Source: Alphaproteobacteria bacterium UBA6411 (GTDB taxonomy: Bacteria; Pseudomonadota; Alphaproteobacteria; CAAGCB01; CAG-977). Taken from it: DNA of 27,142 nt. The notes below the pieces were generated by a model that was not told the DNA's origin, searched no databases, and saw only the letters and a program-made list of their open reading frames with translations. Positions 15,942 to 25,378 of this stretch are shown here, one piece after another. The stretch spans positions 1 to 27,142 of the forward strand of contig DJPN01000038.1 of assembly GCA_002438565.1 (NCBI GenBank), in the 5' to 3' direction. The translations under genes were made by a program, and so were the position numbers. How positions within the stretch are numbered: position 1 is the first letter of the stretch; each line of letters opens with the position of its first letter.

Positions 15942-17042
15942 ATGCGTTCGTTAATAAAAGTCCTAATGATTTCAACGGCATTGACATTGACAGGCTGTTC
16001 TGACGGAATCGGTTCGTTTTCGTCGTCGCCGTCAGCGGCCGTGCCTCAATCCGCGGAAAAATCCGGCGGATATTATAAGGTGGGCAATCCTTACCAGGTC
16101 GACGGAATTTGGTATTATCCGAAAGAGGATTATTCCTACAAGGAAGTCGGCGTTTCTTCGTGGTACGGGGCGGATTTTCACAACGGCATCACGGCAAACG
16201 GCGAATTGTACGACATGCATGACTTGACGGCGGCGCACAGAACTTTGCCTTTGCCCAGCATGGTGCGGGTTACCAATCTGCAAAACGGACGGACCTTGAT
16301 TGTGCGCGTCAATGATCGCGGACCGTTCAAAAACGATCGTATTATTGACGTGTCCATGAAAGCGGCTCAGCTGCTGGGATTTAAAGAGCAGGGGACAACA
16401 CAGGTTCAAGTCGAAGTGCTGCCCGAGGAAAGCAAGGCGCTGAAAGAAGAATTGCTGGCAAAACAAAAGGGATCTTCGGTAATTTCCGCCGTTCCTGCGG
16501 ACGAGGTTCGCAAACCCTCTGCGCCGAAGGATTTGAACTATCCCCGTTTGGCTAACAAACCGCCCGTTATGGAAGAGGAGGCTCCTCTGATTGCCGCGGC
16601 GGCTGCAAAAACAACAGATTCGGCCGCTTACAACGACTGGGACGAAGATTTGACAAAGGCGCAGGCTCAGAAAGAAAACTTGCCTGCATCGAAACCGGCT
16701 CCTCAAACCAAACCTGCCGCGAAAAAAACGGCGGCCGCCCCGAAAAAACAGACTGTTTTGGCAACAGGCGCAATCGCCCCGGGGTATTATGTCCAAGTCG
16801 GCGCGTTCGGAAGCGAAGCAAACGCCGAAAAAATGCGGTCGAAAGTATCAAAATACGGCTCTGCGATCATCATTCCCGTTACGGTGAACGGCAAATCGCT
16901 GTATCGCGTGCGGCTGGGGCCGTCAAACGCTAAAAAAGCGTTGGATATAATGGATAAAGTAACGGGAGCCGGTTTTTCGGACGCCAGATTGGTCGAAGAA
17001 AAAACGTCCGGCGTCGGACGGCGGTTGGACAGGGCTTTTTAA
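15942..17042 (+). CDS. rlpA: Septal ring lytic transglycosylase / lipoprotein RlpA
   Basis: A 366-residue outer-membrane lipoprotein. In Pseudomonas its homologue cleaves denuded glycan strands at the division septum. The lipobox is LTGC with the lipidated Cys at 19. The double-psi beta-barrel (about 65-150) has SSWYGADFHNGITANGE and the catalytic-region RVNDRGPF. A Pro/Ala/Lys-rich linker leads to a C-terminal SPOR domain (from about 281, GYYVQVGAFGSEANAEKM) that targets septal peptidoglycan. I prefer the ATG at 15942, because AAAGGA is then about 7 bases upstream. The in-frame ATG at 15933 would leave no gap to its ribosome site. It lies 18 bp after the transglycosylase and 12 bp before dacA. 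Confidence 0.93.
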   Translation: MRSLIKVLMISTALTLTGCSDGIGSFSSSPSAAVPQSAEKSGGYYKVGNPYQVDGIWYYPKEDYSYKEVGVSSWYGADFHNGITANGELYDMHDLTAAHRTLPLPSMVRVTNLQNGRTLIVRVNDRGPFKNDRIIDVSMKAAQLLGFKEQGTTQVQVEVLPEESKALKEELLAKQKGSSVISAVPADEVRKPSAPKDLNYPRLANKPPVMEEEAPLIAAAAAKTTDSAAYNDWDEDLTKAQAQKENLPASKPAPQTKPAAKKTAAAPKKQTVLATGAIAPGYYVQVGAFGSEANAEKMRSKVSKYGSAIIIPVTVNGKSLYRVRLGPSNAKKALDIMDKVTGAGFSDARLVEEKTSGVGRRLDRAF

Positions 17043-17054
17043 GGGACGGTTTAA

Positions 17055-18218
17055 ATGAAAAATCGGAAGCTTTTATTATTGACGACAACATGTTTGTTTT
17101 TCGGGACGTCCGTTGCCGGCGCGATTGAAACGAAAGCCAAAAACGCCGTGTTGATGGATTTTGAAACGGGCGAGTTTTTCTTTGAAAAAAATGCGGACAA
17201 ACCGATGCCGCCCGCTTCCATGAGCAAACTGATGACGGCGTATTTGATTTTTGAACGCTTGAAGAACGGGCAGCTGTCGCCGGACGAAGTTTTTGTTGTC
17301 AGCGAAAACGCTTGGCGCAAGGGCGGGGCGAAAACAGGCAGCTCGACCATGTTCTTGAAAGTCAACCAGCATGTCAAAGTCAAAGATTTGTTGCGCGGCA
17401 TTATTATTCAGTCGGGAAACGACGCTTGCATCGTCGCCGCGGAGAATATAGCGGGGTCGGAGGCTGATTTTGCCGATTTGGCCAATCAAAAGGCAAAAGA
17501 GCTGGGGCTGACAAATTCCCATTTTGCAAATGCGACGGGCTGGCCGAATCCCGACCACAAGATGTCGGCAAAGGATTTGGCGACGCTGGCTTATCATATT
17601 ATCCGCGATTTTCCGGAATATTACAGCATTTATTCGGAACAAAGCTTTACATTCAACAAAATCACGCAGGAAAACAGAAACCCGCTGTTGTTCAAAATGC
17701 CCGGTGTTGCCGACGGCATTAAAACAGGACACACCAGCGTTTCGGGCTACGGGTTGACCGGTTCCGCAAAGAAAAACGGCCGCCGACTGATTATGGTTGT
17801 CAACGGACTGAAAACGATGAAAGAACGCGGCGATGAAGCCGTCCGCTTGATAAACTGGGGCTTCCGCGAATTTGATAACTACGCCGTTTTGAAAAAAGAC
17901 GTCAAAGTCGTTTCCGTTCCCGTATGGTTGGGGGAAGTCAAAGCGGTAAGCGCCGTTCCTGCGAACGATGTGACTTTGACTTTGCCCAAAGGGGCGCAAA
18001 AACAAATCGTCGCGCATGTCAAATATAAATCGCCGATAAAGGCTCCGATAAAAAAGGGGCAGGAAATCGCTTCGCTGACCTTGTCCGTTCCCGACAGGCA
18101 AGACGTGGTTATTCCGTTGTACGCCGACCGCACGGTCAAACGCTTGGGATATTTCGGACGGTTGAAAGAAACCGCGGCGCATATGCTGTTCAGCGCTAAT
18201 TCGGAAGTGGAGCAGTGA
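17055..18218 (+). CDS. dacA: D-alanyl-D-alanine carboxypeptidase (PBP5/6 type)
   Basis: A 387-residue periplasmic penicillin-binding protein that trims the terminal D-Ala from peptidoglycan pentapeptides. After a signal peptide (cleavage near AGA, residue 22-23) the three serine-peptidase motifs are intact: SMSK (S55-K58), SGN (120-122) and KTG (K223-G225). The C-terminal domain is the beta-rich PBP5 cap (about 275-365). It ends in a helix with basic residues (VKRLGYFGRLKETAAHML) that would anchor it to the membrane. It follows rlpA, and its stop shares a base with the tmk start. The rlpA-dacA-tmk order is conserved in alphaproteobacteria. Confidence 0.94.
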   Translation: MKNRKLLLLTTTCLFFGTSVAGAIETKAKNAVLMDFETGEFFFEKNADKPMPPASMSKLMTAYLIFERLKNGQLSPDEVFVVSENAWRKGGAKTGSSTMFLKVNQHVKVKDLLRGIIIQSGNDACIVAAENIAGSEADFADLANQKAKELGLTNSHFANATGWPNPDHKMSAKDLATLAYHIIRDFPEYYSIYSEQSFTFNKITQENRNPLLFKMPGVADGIKTGHTSVSGYGLTGSAKKNGRRLIMVVNGLKTMKERGDEAVRLINWGFREFDNYAVLKKDVKVVSVPVWLGEVKAVSAVPANDVTLTLPKGAQKQIVAHVKYKSPIKAPIKKGQEIASLTLSVPDRQDVVIPLYADRTVKRLGYFGRLKETAAHMLFSANSEVEQ

Positions 18219-18868
18219 TGGGTAAGGGCTTTTTCATAACGTTTGAAGGCGGCGAAGGAACGGGAAAATCGACGCAAACCCGCCTGTTGGCCGATTTTTT
18301 GGAAAATCGCGGCTATCCGTGCGTTTTGACGCGCGAACCCGGCGGATCGGCAGGGGCGGAGGAAATCAGAAATCTGGTCGTCAAAGGCGCGGTCGGACGT
18401 TGGGACGCAATGACCGAAGCTTTGCTGATGTTCGCCGCGCGCCGCGATCATTTGGTTCATACAATTTGGAAAGCTTTGGATGAGGGAAAAACCGTTATTT
18501 GCGACCGCTTTGCAGATTCAACGATGGCTTACCAAGGTTTCGGCTACGCGGACAAAGGATTGGGACAAAAAGCCGTTCAGACGCTGTACGACACGGTTGT
18601 CGGTAATTTTCAGCCCGATTTGACGATAGTGATGGATATGCCTGTTGAAGTCGGGTTGGAACGGGCTTTGAAACGGGATGCGAATTCAAACCGCTATGAA
18701 CGCATGGGGTTGGATTTTCATCATAATTTGCGGCAGGCTTTTTTGACGATTGCCGAACAGAATCCGGAACGCTGCGCCGTTGTCGATGCGACGGGAAGCA
18801 TCGAGGACATCCAACGGGCCGTTCAAGGAATTGTTCTGAACCGTTTGATTGCAAAAGGCGGAAAATGA
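18218..18868 (+). CDS. tmk: Thymidylate kinase
   Basis: A 216-residue enzyme that phosphorylates dTMP to dTDP. The P-loop is GGEGTGKST (11-19). The CDRFADSTMAYQG segment holds the DR motif that contacts the phosphate donor and base. A lid-like region (KRDANSNRYERMG) follows. The ATG at 18218 overlaps the dacA stop by one base. A GTG at 18215 is in frame but less likely. It overlaps holB by 4 bp (ATGA), so nucleotide supply and the clamp-loader subunit are co-translated. Confidence 0.95.
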   Translation: MGKGFFITFEGGEGTGKSTQTRLLADFLENRGYPCVLTREPGGSAGAEEIRNLVVKGAVGRWDAMTEALLMFAARRDHLVHTIWKALDEGKTVICDRFADSTMAYQGFGYADKGLGQKAVQTLYDTVVGNFQPDLTIVMDMPVEVGLERALKRDANSNRYERMGLDFHHNLRQAFLTIAEQNPERCAVVDATGSIEDIQRAVQGIVLNRLIAKGGK

Positions 18869-19989
18869 CGGATGTCTCTTTGAAATCCCCCGAAGAGCAA
18901 TCCGAATTATTCGGTCACGAGGCGGCGGAACAGCTGTTTTTGCAGGCAATCGAAAACAATACGATTGACGGATCTTGGCTGATTTGCGGCCCGAAAGGAG
19001 TGGGAAAGGCGACGCTGGCGTTTCGTTTGGCGCGTTTTTTGCTGTCCGAAGAAAGCGGCGGATTGTTCGGCGGAAAGCCCGCTTCGTTGGCGATTTCCGA
19101 AACGGATGCGGTCTTCAAAGCGGTTGCCCAGCGGAGTTCCCCCGCGCTGAAAGTCATTGAATGTGCGCTTAAACCGGACGAAGTAAAGGCGCGCCAAAAG
19201 CTTTTGGAAAACGGAGAAACTCTGGACGCCGCCGTTGAAAAAGAACGCAAGCGCTTTTCCGAAATCAGAATTGACGATATTCGCGAAGCGGAAGCGTTTA
19301 TGCATTTAACGACGGGAGCCGGAAAAAAACGTGTTTTGATTATTGATGCCGCCGATGATATGAACGTCCATGCCGCAAACGCTTTGTTGAAATCATTGGA
19401 AGAACCGCCCCCCGAAACCGCGATTTTGCTTTTAAGCCATGCCCCCGGAAAACTGTTGCCGACCATTCGTTCCCGTTGCCGGAAAGTTGTTCTGAAACCG
19501 CTTGAAAACAATATGTTGGATGAATTTCTTAAAGCATATTGTCCGCATTTGACAGAGGGTGAGCGGCACGCTTTAACCCTGCTGGCGGAGGGTAGCGCGG
19601 GCAAAGCTTTGACTTTGGCGGGCAGTGACGGTATCGGTCTGTTTATCGGTATAATGGATTTGTTCGCAAACTTTCCGCGAATTTCAGTGCCGAAGCTGTA
19701 CGACATGGCGGATAAGATTTACAAAGATAAAAACCGCTTTCAGTTGCTGCAAGATTTGTTCATTCAGTGGCTGACGCGTGTGTGCGTCTTGTCGCAAACG
19801 GATGGAAGTTTTAATGAAATCATTCCCGGCGAAGCGGATATTATCCGCAAAATCTGCCGTTTCGTGCCTACGCTGACTTTGATGGACATGTTGGGCGGTA
19901 TTACGGCGGCGTTCGCCGATATCGATTTGGACAGGAAACAGGTCTTTGTCAACGCGGTTTTGAAATTGCAAAGAGGCGCAAATGCTTGA
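18865..19989 (+). CDS. holB: DNA polymerase III delta' subunit
   Basis: A 374-residue clamp-loader subunit, the AAA+ stator that helps open the sliding clamp. A P-loop-like GPKGVGKAT (42-50), the LIIDAADDMNVHAANALLKSLEEPP core and the SRC motif (TIRSRCRKVVL) identify it. The C-terminal helical collar region follows (about 230-374). The four-cysteine zinc module of E. coli delta' is not evident, as in other alphaproteobacterial homologues. It overlaps tmk by 4 bp and tatD by 8 bp. metG, which often sits between holB and tatD in this group, is missing. Confidence 0.92.
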   Translation: MTDVSLKSPEEQSELFGHEAAEQLFLQAIENNTIDGSWLICGPKGVGKATLAFRLARFLLSEESGGLFGGKPASLAISETDAVFKAVAQRSSPALKVIECALKPDEVKARQKLLENGETLDAAVEKERKRFSEIRIDDIREAEAFMHLTTGAGKKRVLIIDAADDMNVHAANALLKSLEEPPPETAILLLSHAPGKLLPTIRSRCRKVVLKPLENNMLDEFLKAYCPHLTEGERHALTLLAEGSAGKALTLAGSDGIGLFIGIMDLFANFPRISVPKLYDMADKIYKDKNRFQLLQDLFIQWLTRVCVLSQTDGSFNEIIPGEADIIRKICRFVPTLTLMDMLGGITAAFADIDLDRKQVFVNAVLKLQRGANA

Positions 19990-20752
19990 TTTGACGGACA
20001 GTCATTGCCATTTGAACAACGCGGATTTCGGAACAGACACGGATGCCGTTGTTCAGCGTGCGTTTGATGCCGGCGTCAAACGGTTGGTAACAATCGGGAC
20101 GCGGCTGGAAAACACGGCGGAACTGGTTGCTTTGGCGCACAAATACCCGAACGTTTTCGCCACCGTCGGCGTTCATCCCGAATATGTCTCCGAACGCGAA
20201 GTGTCCGCCGACGAAATCGCCCAAGCGGCGACGTCCGATGAAAAAATCATTGCGCTTGGCGAAGCGGGCTTTGATTGCTTTTACGATCCGGATACCAAGG
20301 AAGCGCAAAGAAAACTATTTAAAAATCATTTGATTGCGGCGCAAAAAACGGGATTGCCCGTGATTATTCACACACGCTGCGCCGAATGCGACACAATGGA
20401 CGCTTTGGCCGAATTTCCTGATGTCACAGGTGTTCTGCATTGCTTTTCGTCCAACGCGGAACTGGCAAAATTCGGTTTGGAAAGAGGCTGGTATCTGTCG
20501 GCATCGGGAATACTGACTTTTAAGAAAGCGCAGGATATCCGCGATATTTTCAAAGATGTTCCGCTTAACCGGCTGTTGGTTGAAACGGATGCGCCGTATT
20601 TGGCTCCCGTTCCGTACAGGGGCAAACGCAATGAACCTTCGTTTGTTGTCAAAACGGCGGAAACACTGGCGGAACTGAAAGGCGTTTCGCTGGAAGATTT
20701 GGCCAAAATCACAACTGAAAACTTTTTAACTTTGTTTACAAAGGCGTACTGA
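19982..20752 (+). CDS. tatD: TatD-family metal-dependent deoxyribonuclease
   Basis: A 256-residue TIM-barrel hydrolase, probably a 3'-5' exonuclease active in DNA repair or turnover. The metal ligands are visible in order: HCH (H8, H10), GEAGFD, VIIHTR, VLHCFSS and LLVETDAPYL. The length fits the family. The ATG at 19982 overlaps the end of holB by 8 bp. The next gene starts one base after its stop. Whether it is the YcfH or the TatD sub-branch cannot be decided by eye. The position after holB favours the YcfH/YabD type. Confidence 0.93.
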   Translation: MLDLTDSHCHLNNADFGTDTDAVVQRAFDAGVKRLVTIGTRLENTAELVALAHKYPNVFATVGVHPEYVSEREVSADEIAQAATSDEKIIALGEAGFDCFYDPDTKEAQRKLFKNHLIAAQKTGLPVIIHTRCAECDTMDALAEFPDVTGVLHCFSSNAELAKFGLERGWYLSASGILTFKKAQDIRDIFKDVPLNRLLVETDAPYLAPVPYRGKRNEPSFVVKTAETLAELKGVSLEDLAKITTENFLTLFTKAY

Positions 20753-20753
20753 A

Positions 20754-21524
20754 ATGAAAATCCGGATTTTAGGATGCGGAGCGGCGGGCGGCGTTCCCAT
20801 GATCAGCCGCGGATGGGGGGCTTGCAACCCGAACAATCCCAAAAACAGGCGGCTGCGCACTTCGCTGCTGATTCAAAACGGCGCAGAAAATATTTTAATT
20901 GATACCGGCCCCGATTTGCGAGAACAACTTTTGTCCGCCGGCATTGATACGTTAAGCGCAGTCCTTTACACGCATGAACACGCCGATCATACGCACGGCA
21001 TTGATGAATTGCGCGAAATCAACCGCGTTATGAAATGCGGCATTCCCGTTTACGCCAACCAAACCACGCTGAATGCGCTGAAAGAACGTTTCGGTTACGC
21101 ATTTCGCCCCGTTCAAGGGGAAGGCGGCTTTTTTCATCCGTGGCTGGAACCGAATTTGATTATCCCCGGAGAAGCTTTTTATTTAAAAAATTTGAAAGTC
21201 ATTCCGTTCGCCCAGGATCACGAATACACAACCAGCATGGGATTCAGAATGGGGGATTTTGCCTATTCCACGGACGTTGTGCATTTATATGATTCCGCTT
21301 TGTCCGTCTTAAAAGGTGTCGAAACATGGGTTGTCGGCTGTTTGTCCAACAAAGACCACCCCAGTCACGCTTCCGTTCATCGCGTTTTGGAATGGCGCGA
21401 AATTTTAAAGCCTAAAAAGATTATTTTAACGCATATGGCTACTGGACTGGATTACGACGAACTGAAAAACAGCTTGCCCCCCGATGTTGAACCGGGGTAT
21501 GACGGATTTGAAATGGAAGTGTAA
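20754..21524 (+). CDS. MBL-fold metallo-hydrolase, PhnP-like
   Basis: A 256-residue metallo-beta-lactamase-fold hydrolase of the PhnP/cyclic phosphodiesterase type. The N-terminus MKIRILGCGAAGGVPM and a Cys-containing insertion (WGACNPNNPKN) match that subgroup. The metal site HEHADH occupies 74-79 and further ligands are expected in AQDHEY, STDV and ILTHM. No phosphonate genes are nearby, so the true role may be general cyclic-phosphodiester or nucleotide turnover. A copy following tatD is a widespread alphaproteobacterial pairing. It ends at a bidirectional terminator shared with the convergent PPK2 gene. Confidence 0.9.
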   Translation: MKIRILGCGAAGGVPMISRGWGACNPNNPKNRRLRTSLLIQNGAENILIDTGPDLREQLLSAGIDTLSAVLYTHEHADHTHGIDELREINRVMKCGIPVYANQTTLNALKERFGYAFRPVQGEGGFFHPWLEPNLIIPGEAFYLKNLKVIPFAQDHEYTTSMGFRMGDFAYSTDVVHLYDSALSVLKGVETWVVGCLSNKDHPSHASVHRVLEWREILKPKKIILTHMATGLDYDELKNSLPPDVEPGYDGFEMEV

Positions 21525-21554
21525 AAAATCGGGCAAGTTTTCTTGCCCGATTTT
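21525..21554. terminator. Bidirectional terminator between the MBL and PPK2 genes
   Basis: AAAATCGGGCAAG (21525-21537) and CTTGCCCGATTTT (21542-21554) make a perfect 13-bp stem with a TTTT loop. It fills the whole gap between the two converging stop codons. Confidence 0.92.
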
Positions 21555-21557
21555 TCG

Positions 21558-23078
21558 TTACGCCTTTTTCTTTTTCGGTTTCTTTTCAAGCAGCGGTTCG
21601 GGTAAGTCGGGTTTGAAATCCAGCACTTTTTCCAAATGTTCGCACAACTTGCGCATGGCGGTAATGCGGCCGTACTTTTTATTGTTGTCCGCAACGACGA
21701 ACCACGGCGCGTATTTTGTGTTGGTTTTCGCCAGCATATCGTCGAAAGCCGTTTCATACGCATCCCATTTTTCGCGGTTGCGCCAATCTTCTTCGCCGAT
21801 TTTCCACGTTTTGTAGGACACTTCTTCACGCGCTTTGAAACGGGCAAGCTGTTCGTCCGATGAAATGTAAAGCAGGAATTTGACGACAATGTTGTCGCCT
21901 TTGGTCAGCTGCTTTTCAAACGCGTTGATTTCGTCGTAAGCGCGTTCCCAATCCGCGTCCGACGCAAAATGTTCGATGCGTTCGACCAAAACGCGCCCGT
22001 ACCAAGTGCGGTCAAAAACGGTCAAGAGGACTTGTTCTTTCAACCGTGTCCAGAACCGCCATAAATAATGATGCGCCAACTCTTCCTTGGTCGGCGCGGC
22101 AATCGGGAAAATGTTGCAGTCGCGCACATATACCGACGATGCCAAGCGGCTGATAACGCCGCCTTTGCCCGATGCGTCGGGACCTTCAAACGCCAAAACG
22201 ACCTTTTTGTTGCGGCGTTTTGCCTCCATCAAAAGGGCGTTCAATCTCGCTTTCAAATACGGCAAATAAACGCGGTATTCGTCCTTGGAAATATTCGCAT
22301 CCAGCTTTAAATCCTTTAAAAACTCGGCTTTTTTGTCCGTTTTGATTTTCTTGTATTCGGGCTTTTTGGCTTTTTGCTTCAAGAACAGGTCAACCTGCTT
22401 GTCAACGCGGGCGCAGATGTAGTGCAGGGCGGCGCGCATGCGGTCGGTCATTGTCCCGTCTTTGATTTCAAACCACGGCGCATACTCTTTGTCCGTATAA
22501 CGGATGATTTTGCGGGTGGTCGCTTCAAATTTGTCGGACAGGCAGCAGTTTTTCCAATCATCGGGGAATACGCGCCATTGTTCGTACGGATTGTCGTCCA
22601 TGGTGCGCAGAAAATCCTCTTGTTCCGCGGTCGATTTGTAAAACCAGATTTTGACGAAAATCGCATTGCCGTCCGCCAGCATTTTTTCAAACAAATTACA
22701 TTCGTCCAAACGGCTGTAAAGCTCGTCATCGTTGATGCGTCCGTAAGCATGTTCAACCAGCGGATCGGAATACCAAGAGCTGACGAACAGTCCCGTATGT
22801 CCCTCTATCGGCGTGTCGCACCAATAACGGCGGTATTCGATAGTGTCCTGGCGGATGTTGCGGCGTTCGTAAGCGTGCAGGTCAAGATGCCGCTGGTCCA
22901 GCCAGTCGCGCAACAAGCCCAAAGCCGCGTTTTTGCCCGATCCGTTCGCCCCGCACAGCAACAAAACGACGGGAACTTTCGCTTCCTGCACTTTTTCCTG
23001 CAATTTAATCAAAGCGGTGCGGATTTCGGTTTCCTCTTTGTCGGAAAAATCCGGCTCGAATTCGGAAATGTCTGTCAT
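21558..23078 (-). CDS. pap: Polyphosphate:AMP phosphotransferase, two-domain PPK2
   Basis: A 506-residue cytosolic kinase with two fused PPK2 domains. Class II enzymes of this size, such as Acinetobacter PAP, use polyphosphate to turn AMP into ADP. The N-terminal domain has GANGSGKN (43-50). Its usual catalytic residues look less well kept, as in other two-domain members. The C-terminal domain has GPDASGKGG (Walker A Lys305) and FDRTWYGRVLVERIE (lid/Walker B region). The tail is basic (KKPKKKKA). I chose the ATG at 23078, 2 bp after the ppk1 stop, with AAGGA about 9 bases upstream. A TTG at 23084 is in frame. Co-transcription with ppk1 links polymer synthesis and use. Confidence 0.92.
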   Translation of the reverse strand: MTDISEFEPDFSDKEETEIRTALIKLQEKVQEAKVPVVLLLCGANGSGKNAALGLLRDWLDQRHLDLHAYERRNIRQDTIEYRRYWCDTPIEGHTGLFVSSWYSDPLVEHAYGRINDDELYSRLDECNLFEKMLADGNAIFVKIWFYKSTAEQEDFLRTMDDNPYEQWRVFPDDWKNCCLSDKFEATTRKIIRYTDKEYAPWFEIKDGTMTDRMRAALHYICARVDKQVDLFLKQKAKKPEYKKIKTDKKAEFLKDLKLDANISKDEYRVYLPYLKARLNALLMEAKRRNKKVVLAFEGPDASGKGGVISRLASSVYVRDCNIFPIAAPTKEELAHHYLWRFWTRLKEQVLLTVFDRTWYGRVLVERIEHFASDADWERAYDEINAFEKQLTKGDNIVVKFLLYISSDEQLARFKAREEVSYKTWKIGEEDWRNREKWDAYETAFDDMLAKTNTKYAPWFVVADNNKKYGRITAMRKLCEHLEKVLDFKPDLPEPLLEKKPKKKKA

Positions 23079-23080
23079 GG

Positions 23081-25231
23081 TCAATTATCCTTTTTGGTTG
23101 TTTTTTCTTCGCGGCGGACGGCTTTTTTCTGACGGGCGACAATATCGCGCAGTTTCGCCGTTCCGCGTCCCGACAAACTGGGATGCGTCATAAAGAATTG
23201 GTGGCAGGAAAACGCCTGCGGGCTTTCCGACAAGCGGGTGTAAGTCATATCGGAGTGCAAAATCCAGCTGTTGGCTTCGTCTTTGATATTGCCCTGCATG
23301 ATTTGCCCCAAGATTTGCTCGTGCACCGTCGGGTTTGAAATCGGGACAAGCGTTTCGACGCGGTGAATTGTGTTTCTTTGCATCAAATCCGCCGAGGAAA
23401 TAAAGACTTTCGCTTTGGGCGAGGGAAGTTTGTTCCCGTTGCCGAAGCAGTAAATCCGTGCATGTTCCAAAAAACGCCCGACAATGCTTTTAACCTTGAT
23501 GTTTTCGGACAATCCCTCGATTCCGGGGCGCAAAGCGCAAATCCCGCGCACGACCAGATTGATTTTCACGCCCGCTTGGGACGCGCGGTAAAACGCGTCG
23601 ATGATTTTGTCGTCCAGCAAAGAGTTCATTTTGCCCCAGATATTGGCGGGCTTGCCCGCTTTGGCGAATTCGATTTCCTTGTCAATCAGCTTCAGCAGTT
23701 TGTCGCGCAAGTTAATCGGCGCAATGGCAAGCTTTTTCAATCCTTCGGGTTGAGCGTATCCCGTCAGATAGTTAAAGACCAGTGCGGCGTCGTTGCACAA
23801 ATCCTTGTCGCACGTGAAAAACGACAAATCCGTGTACAGGTTTGCGGTGACTTCGTGATAGTTGCCCGTGCCAAAGTGTGCATAACTGCGCAAAACGCCG
23901 TTTTCTTTGCGTGTTACCAGCGATATTTTGGCGTGCGTTTTATAGTTCATCAGTCCGAAAACGACGTGAACGCCCGCTTTTTCCATATCGCGCGCCCATT
24001 TGATATTGGCTTCTTCGTCAAAACGGGCGCGAAGTTCGACAACCGCGGTCACGGCTTTTTTGTTTTTCGCCGCCGTTATCAAAGCCTTGACAATCGGAGA
24101 GTCTTTGTTCGTGCGATACAGCGTCTGCTTGATTGACACGACATCGGGGTCTTTTGCCGCCTGCTGCAAGAATTTGACGACAACTTCGAAAGATTCGTAG
24201 GGGTGGTGAATGACCATATCCTTTTTGCGAATGGCGGCAAAATGGTCGCCCTTGAAGTCGCGGACGCGTTCGGCATGGCGCGGTTTGTAAGGCTTGAACA
24301 GCAAATCTTTGAAATCTGGCGTAATCAAGCCCGACAGCGCCCGCACGCGGATAATGCCCGAACGCCGCACAATGCCCCAGCGTTCAATGTCCAGCTTTTT
24401 GGTCAGAAAATCGACCAAAGCGTCGGGCATATCTTGCGACACAGTCAATGCAATGACCGCGCCGTGCCGCTGCTTGTCCAAAGCGGTTTCAAACTGCATC
24501 ATCAAATCTTCGGCGCGTTCGTCCACGTTCAGCAAACTGTTGCGGATAATTGCAAACAGTCCGTGTTCCTTGACTTTCGCATGTGGAAAAATGCGATTGA
24601 TAAACAGTAAAACGATGTCTTCCAACGCGATGTAGCGGGCGGGCTTTTTGCTGATGCGGATATAGCGGGGCAGAGCGGACGGCAAAGGAATCAAAGCCTT
24701 TTCACCGTTTGACAGTTCCAAAATCAGCGACAGGGACAAGTTCGGCAAAAACGGAAACGGGTGTGCGGAATCCAATGCTATCGGCGTTAAAACGGGAAAG
24801 ATGGCGTCTTCAAAAATCGGCAACAGCTTTTCGGCTTCCTTTTTGGAAAGCGAATCCTTGTCGATAATGAAAATCTTTTTCTTTTCAAGCTCTTTTCGCA
24901 AAATCTTAAAGTAATCATTTTGCTTTTCACGCAGCAAATCGACCTGTTCGTTAATGGCGTCCAACTGTTCCTGCGGGGTCAAGCCGTCATCGCTGCGATT
25001 GGTGATGCCCGCGTAAATCTGTTCCAGAATACCTGCGATGCGAACCATAAAAAACTCGTCCAGATTGGAACCCGAAATGGCCAGAAAGCGCAGACGTTCC
25101 AGCAAAGGATAGCGGGGATTGACAGCTTCCTCCAGCACGCGGCGGTTAAACGCCAGCCACGACAGTTCGCGGTTGAAAAAACGTTTGGGCGTGTTCAAGT
25201 CGATGACTTCCGAAACAACAGAGGAGTGCAT
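23081..25231 (-). CDS. ppk1: Polyphosphate kinase 1
   Basis: A 716-residue enzyme that builds long-chain polyphosphate from ATP, reversibly. The N-terminal domain opens FFNRELSWLAFNRRVLEEA. The autophosphorylated histidine is H433 in YKTHAKISL, and the second conserved histidine is H590 in EHARIYCFGNG, matching E. coli H435 and H592. YAHFGTGNYHE and IHRVETLVPI are further PPK1 signatures. The ATG at 25231 is preferred because AAAGGG lies 7 bases upstream. A TTG at 25249 would add six residues. It is first in an operon with PPK2 and divergent from a SixA-type phosphatase. A weak promoter candidate (TTGAAA-17-TATCGG, minus strand) lies in the 147-bp gap. Confidence 0.96.
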   Translation of the reverse strand: MHSSVVSEVIDLNTPKRFFNRELSWLAFNRRVLEEAVNPRYPLLERLRFLAISGSNLDEFFMVRIAGILEQIYAGITNRSDDGLTPQEQLDAINEQVDLLREKQNDYFKILRKELEKKKIFIIDKDSLSKKEAEKLLPIFEDAIFPVLTPIALDSAHPFPFLPNLSLSLILELSNGEKALIPLPSALPRYIRISKKPARYIALEDIVLLFINRIFPHAKVKEHGLFAIIRNSLLNVDERAEDLMMQFETALDKQRHGAVIALTVSQDMPDALVDFLTKKLDIERWGIVRRSGIIRVRALSGLITPDFKDLLFKPYKPRHAERVRDFKGDHFAAIRKKDMVIHHPYESFEVVVKFLQQAAKDPDVVSIKQTLYRTNKDSPIVKALITAAKNKKAVTAVVELRARFDEEANIKWARDMEKAGVHVVFGLMNYKTHAKISLVTRKENGVLRSYAHFGTGNYHEVTANLYTDLSFFTCDKDLCNDAALVFNYLTGYAQPEGLKKLAIAPINLRDKLLKLIDKEIEFAKAGKPANIWGKMNSLLDDKIIDAFYRASQAGVKINLVVRGICALRPGIEGLSENIKVKSIVGRFLEHARIYCFGNGNKLPSPKAKVFISSADLMQRNTIHRVETLVPISNPTVHEQILGQIMQGNIKDEANSWILHSDMTYTRLSESPQAFSCHQFFMTHPSLSGRGTAKLRDIVARQKKAVRREEKTTKKDN

Positions 25232-25378
25232 TTGTTTTCCCTTTGCCAAAAAGATTTCCGATACGAAAAAAATAATCCGTTTTCAATTTAAAGGAAAGCT
25301 AAAAAGATTGGCTATCTTTATTTTCAAAGCGGCGACGCTTACTCTGGAGATATGCGAATAGTTTGAAAGGATACAGCG

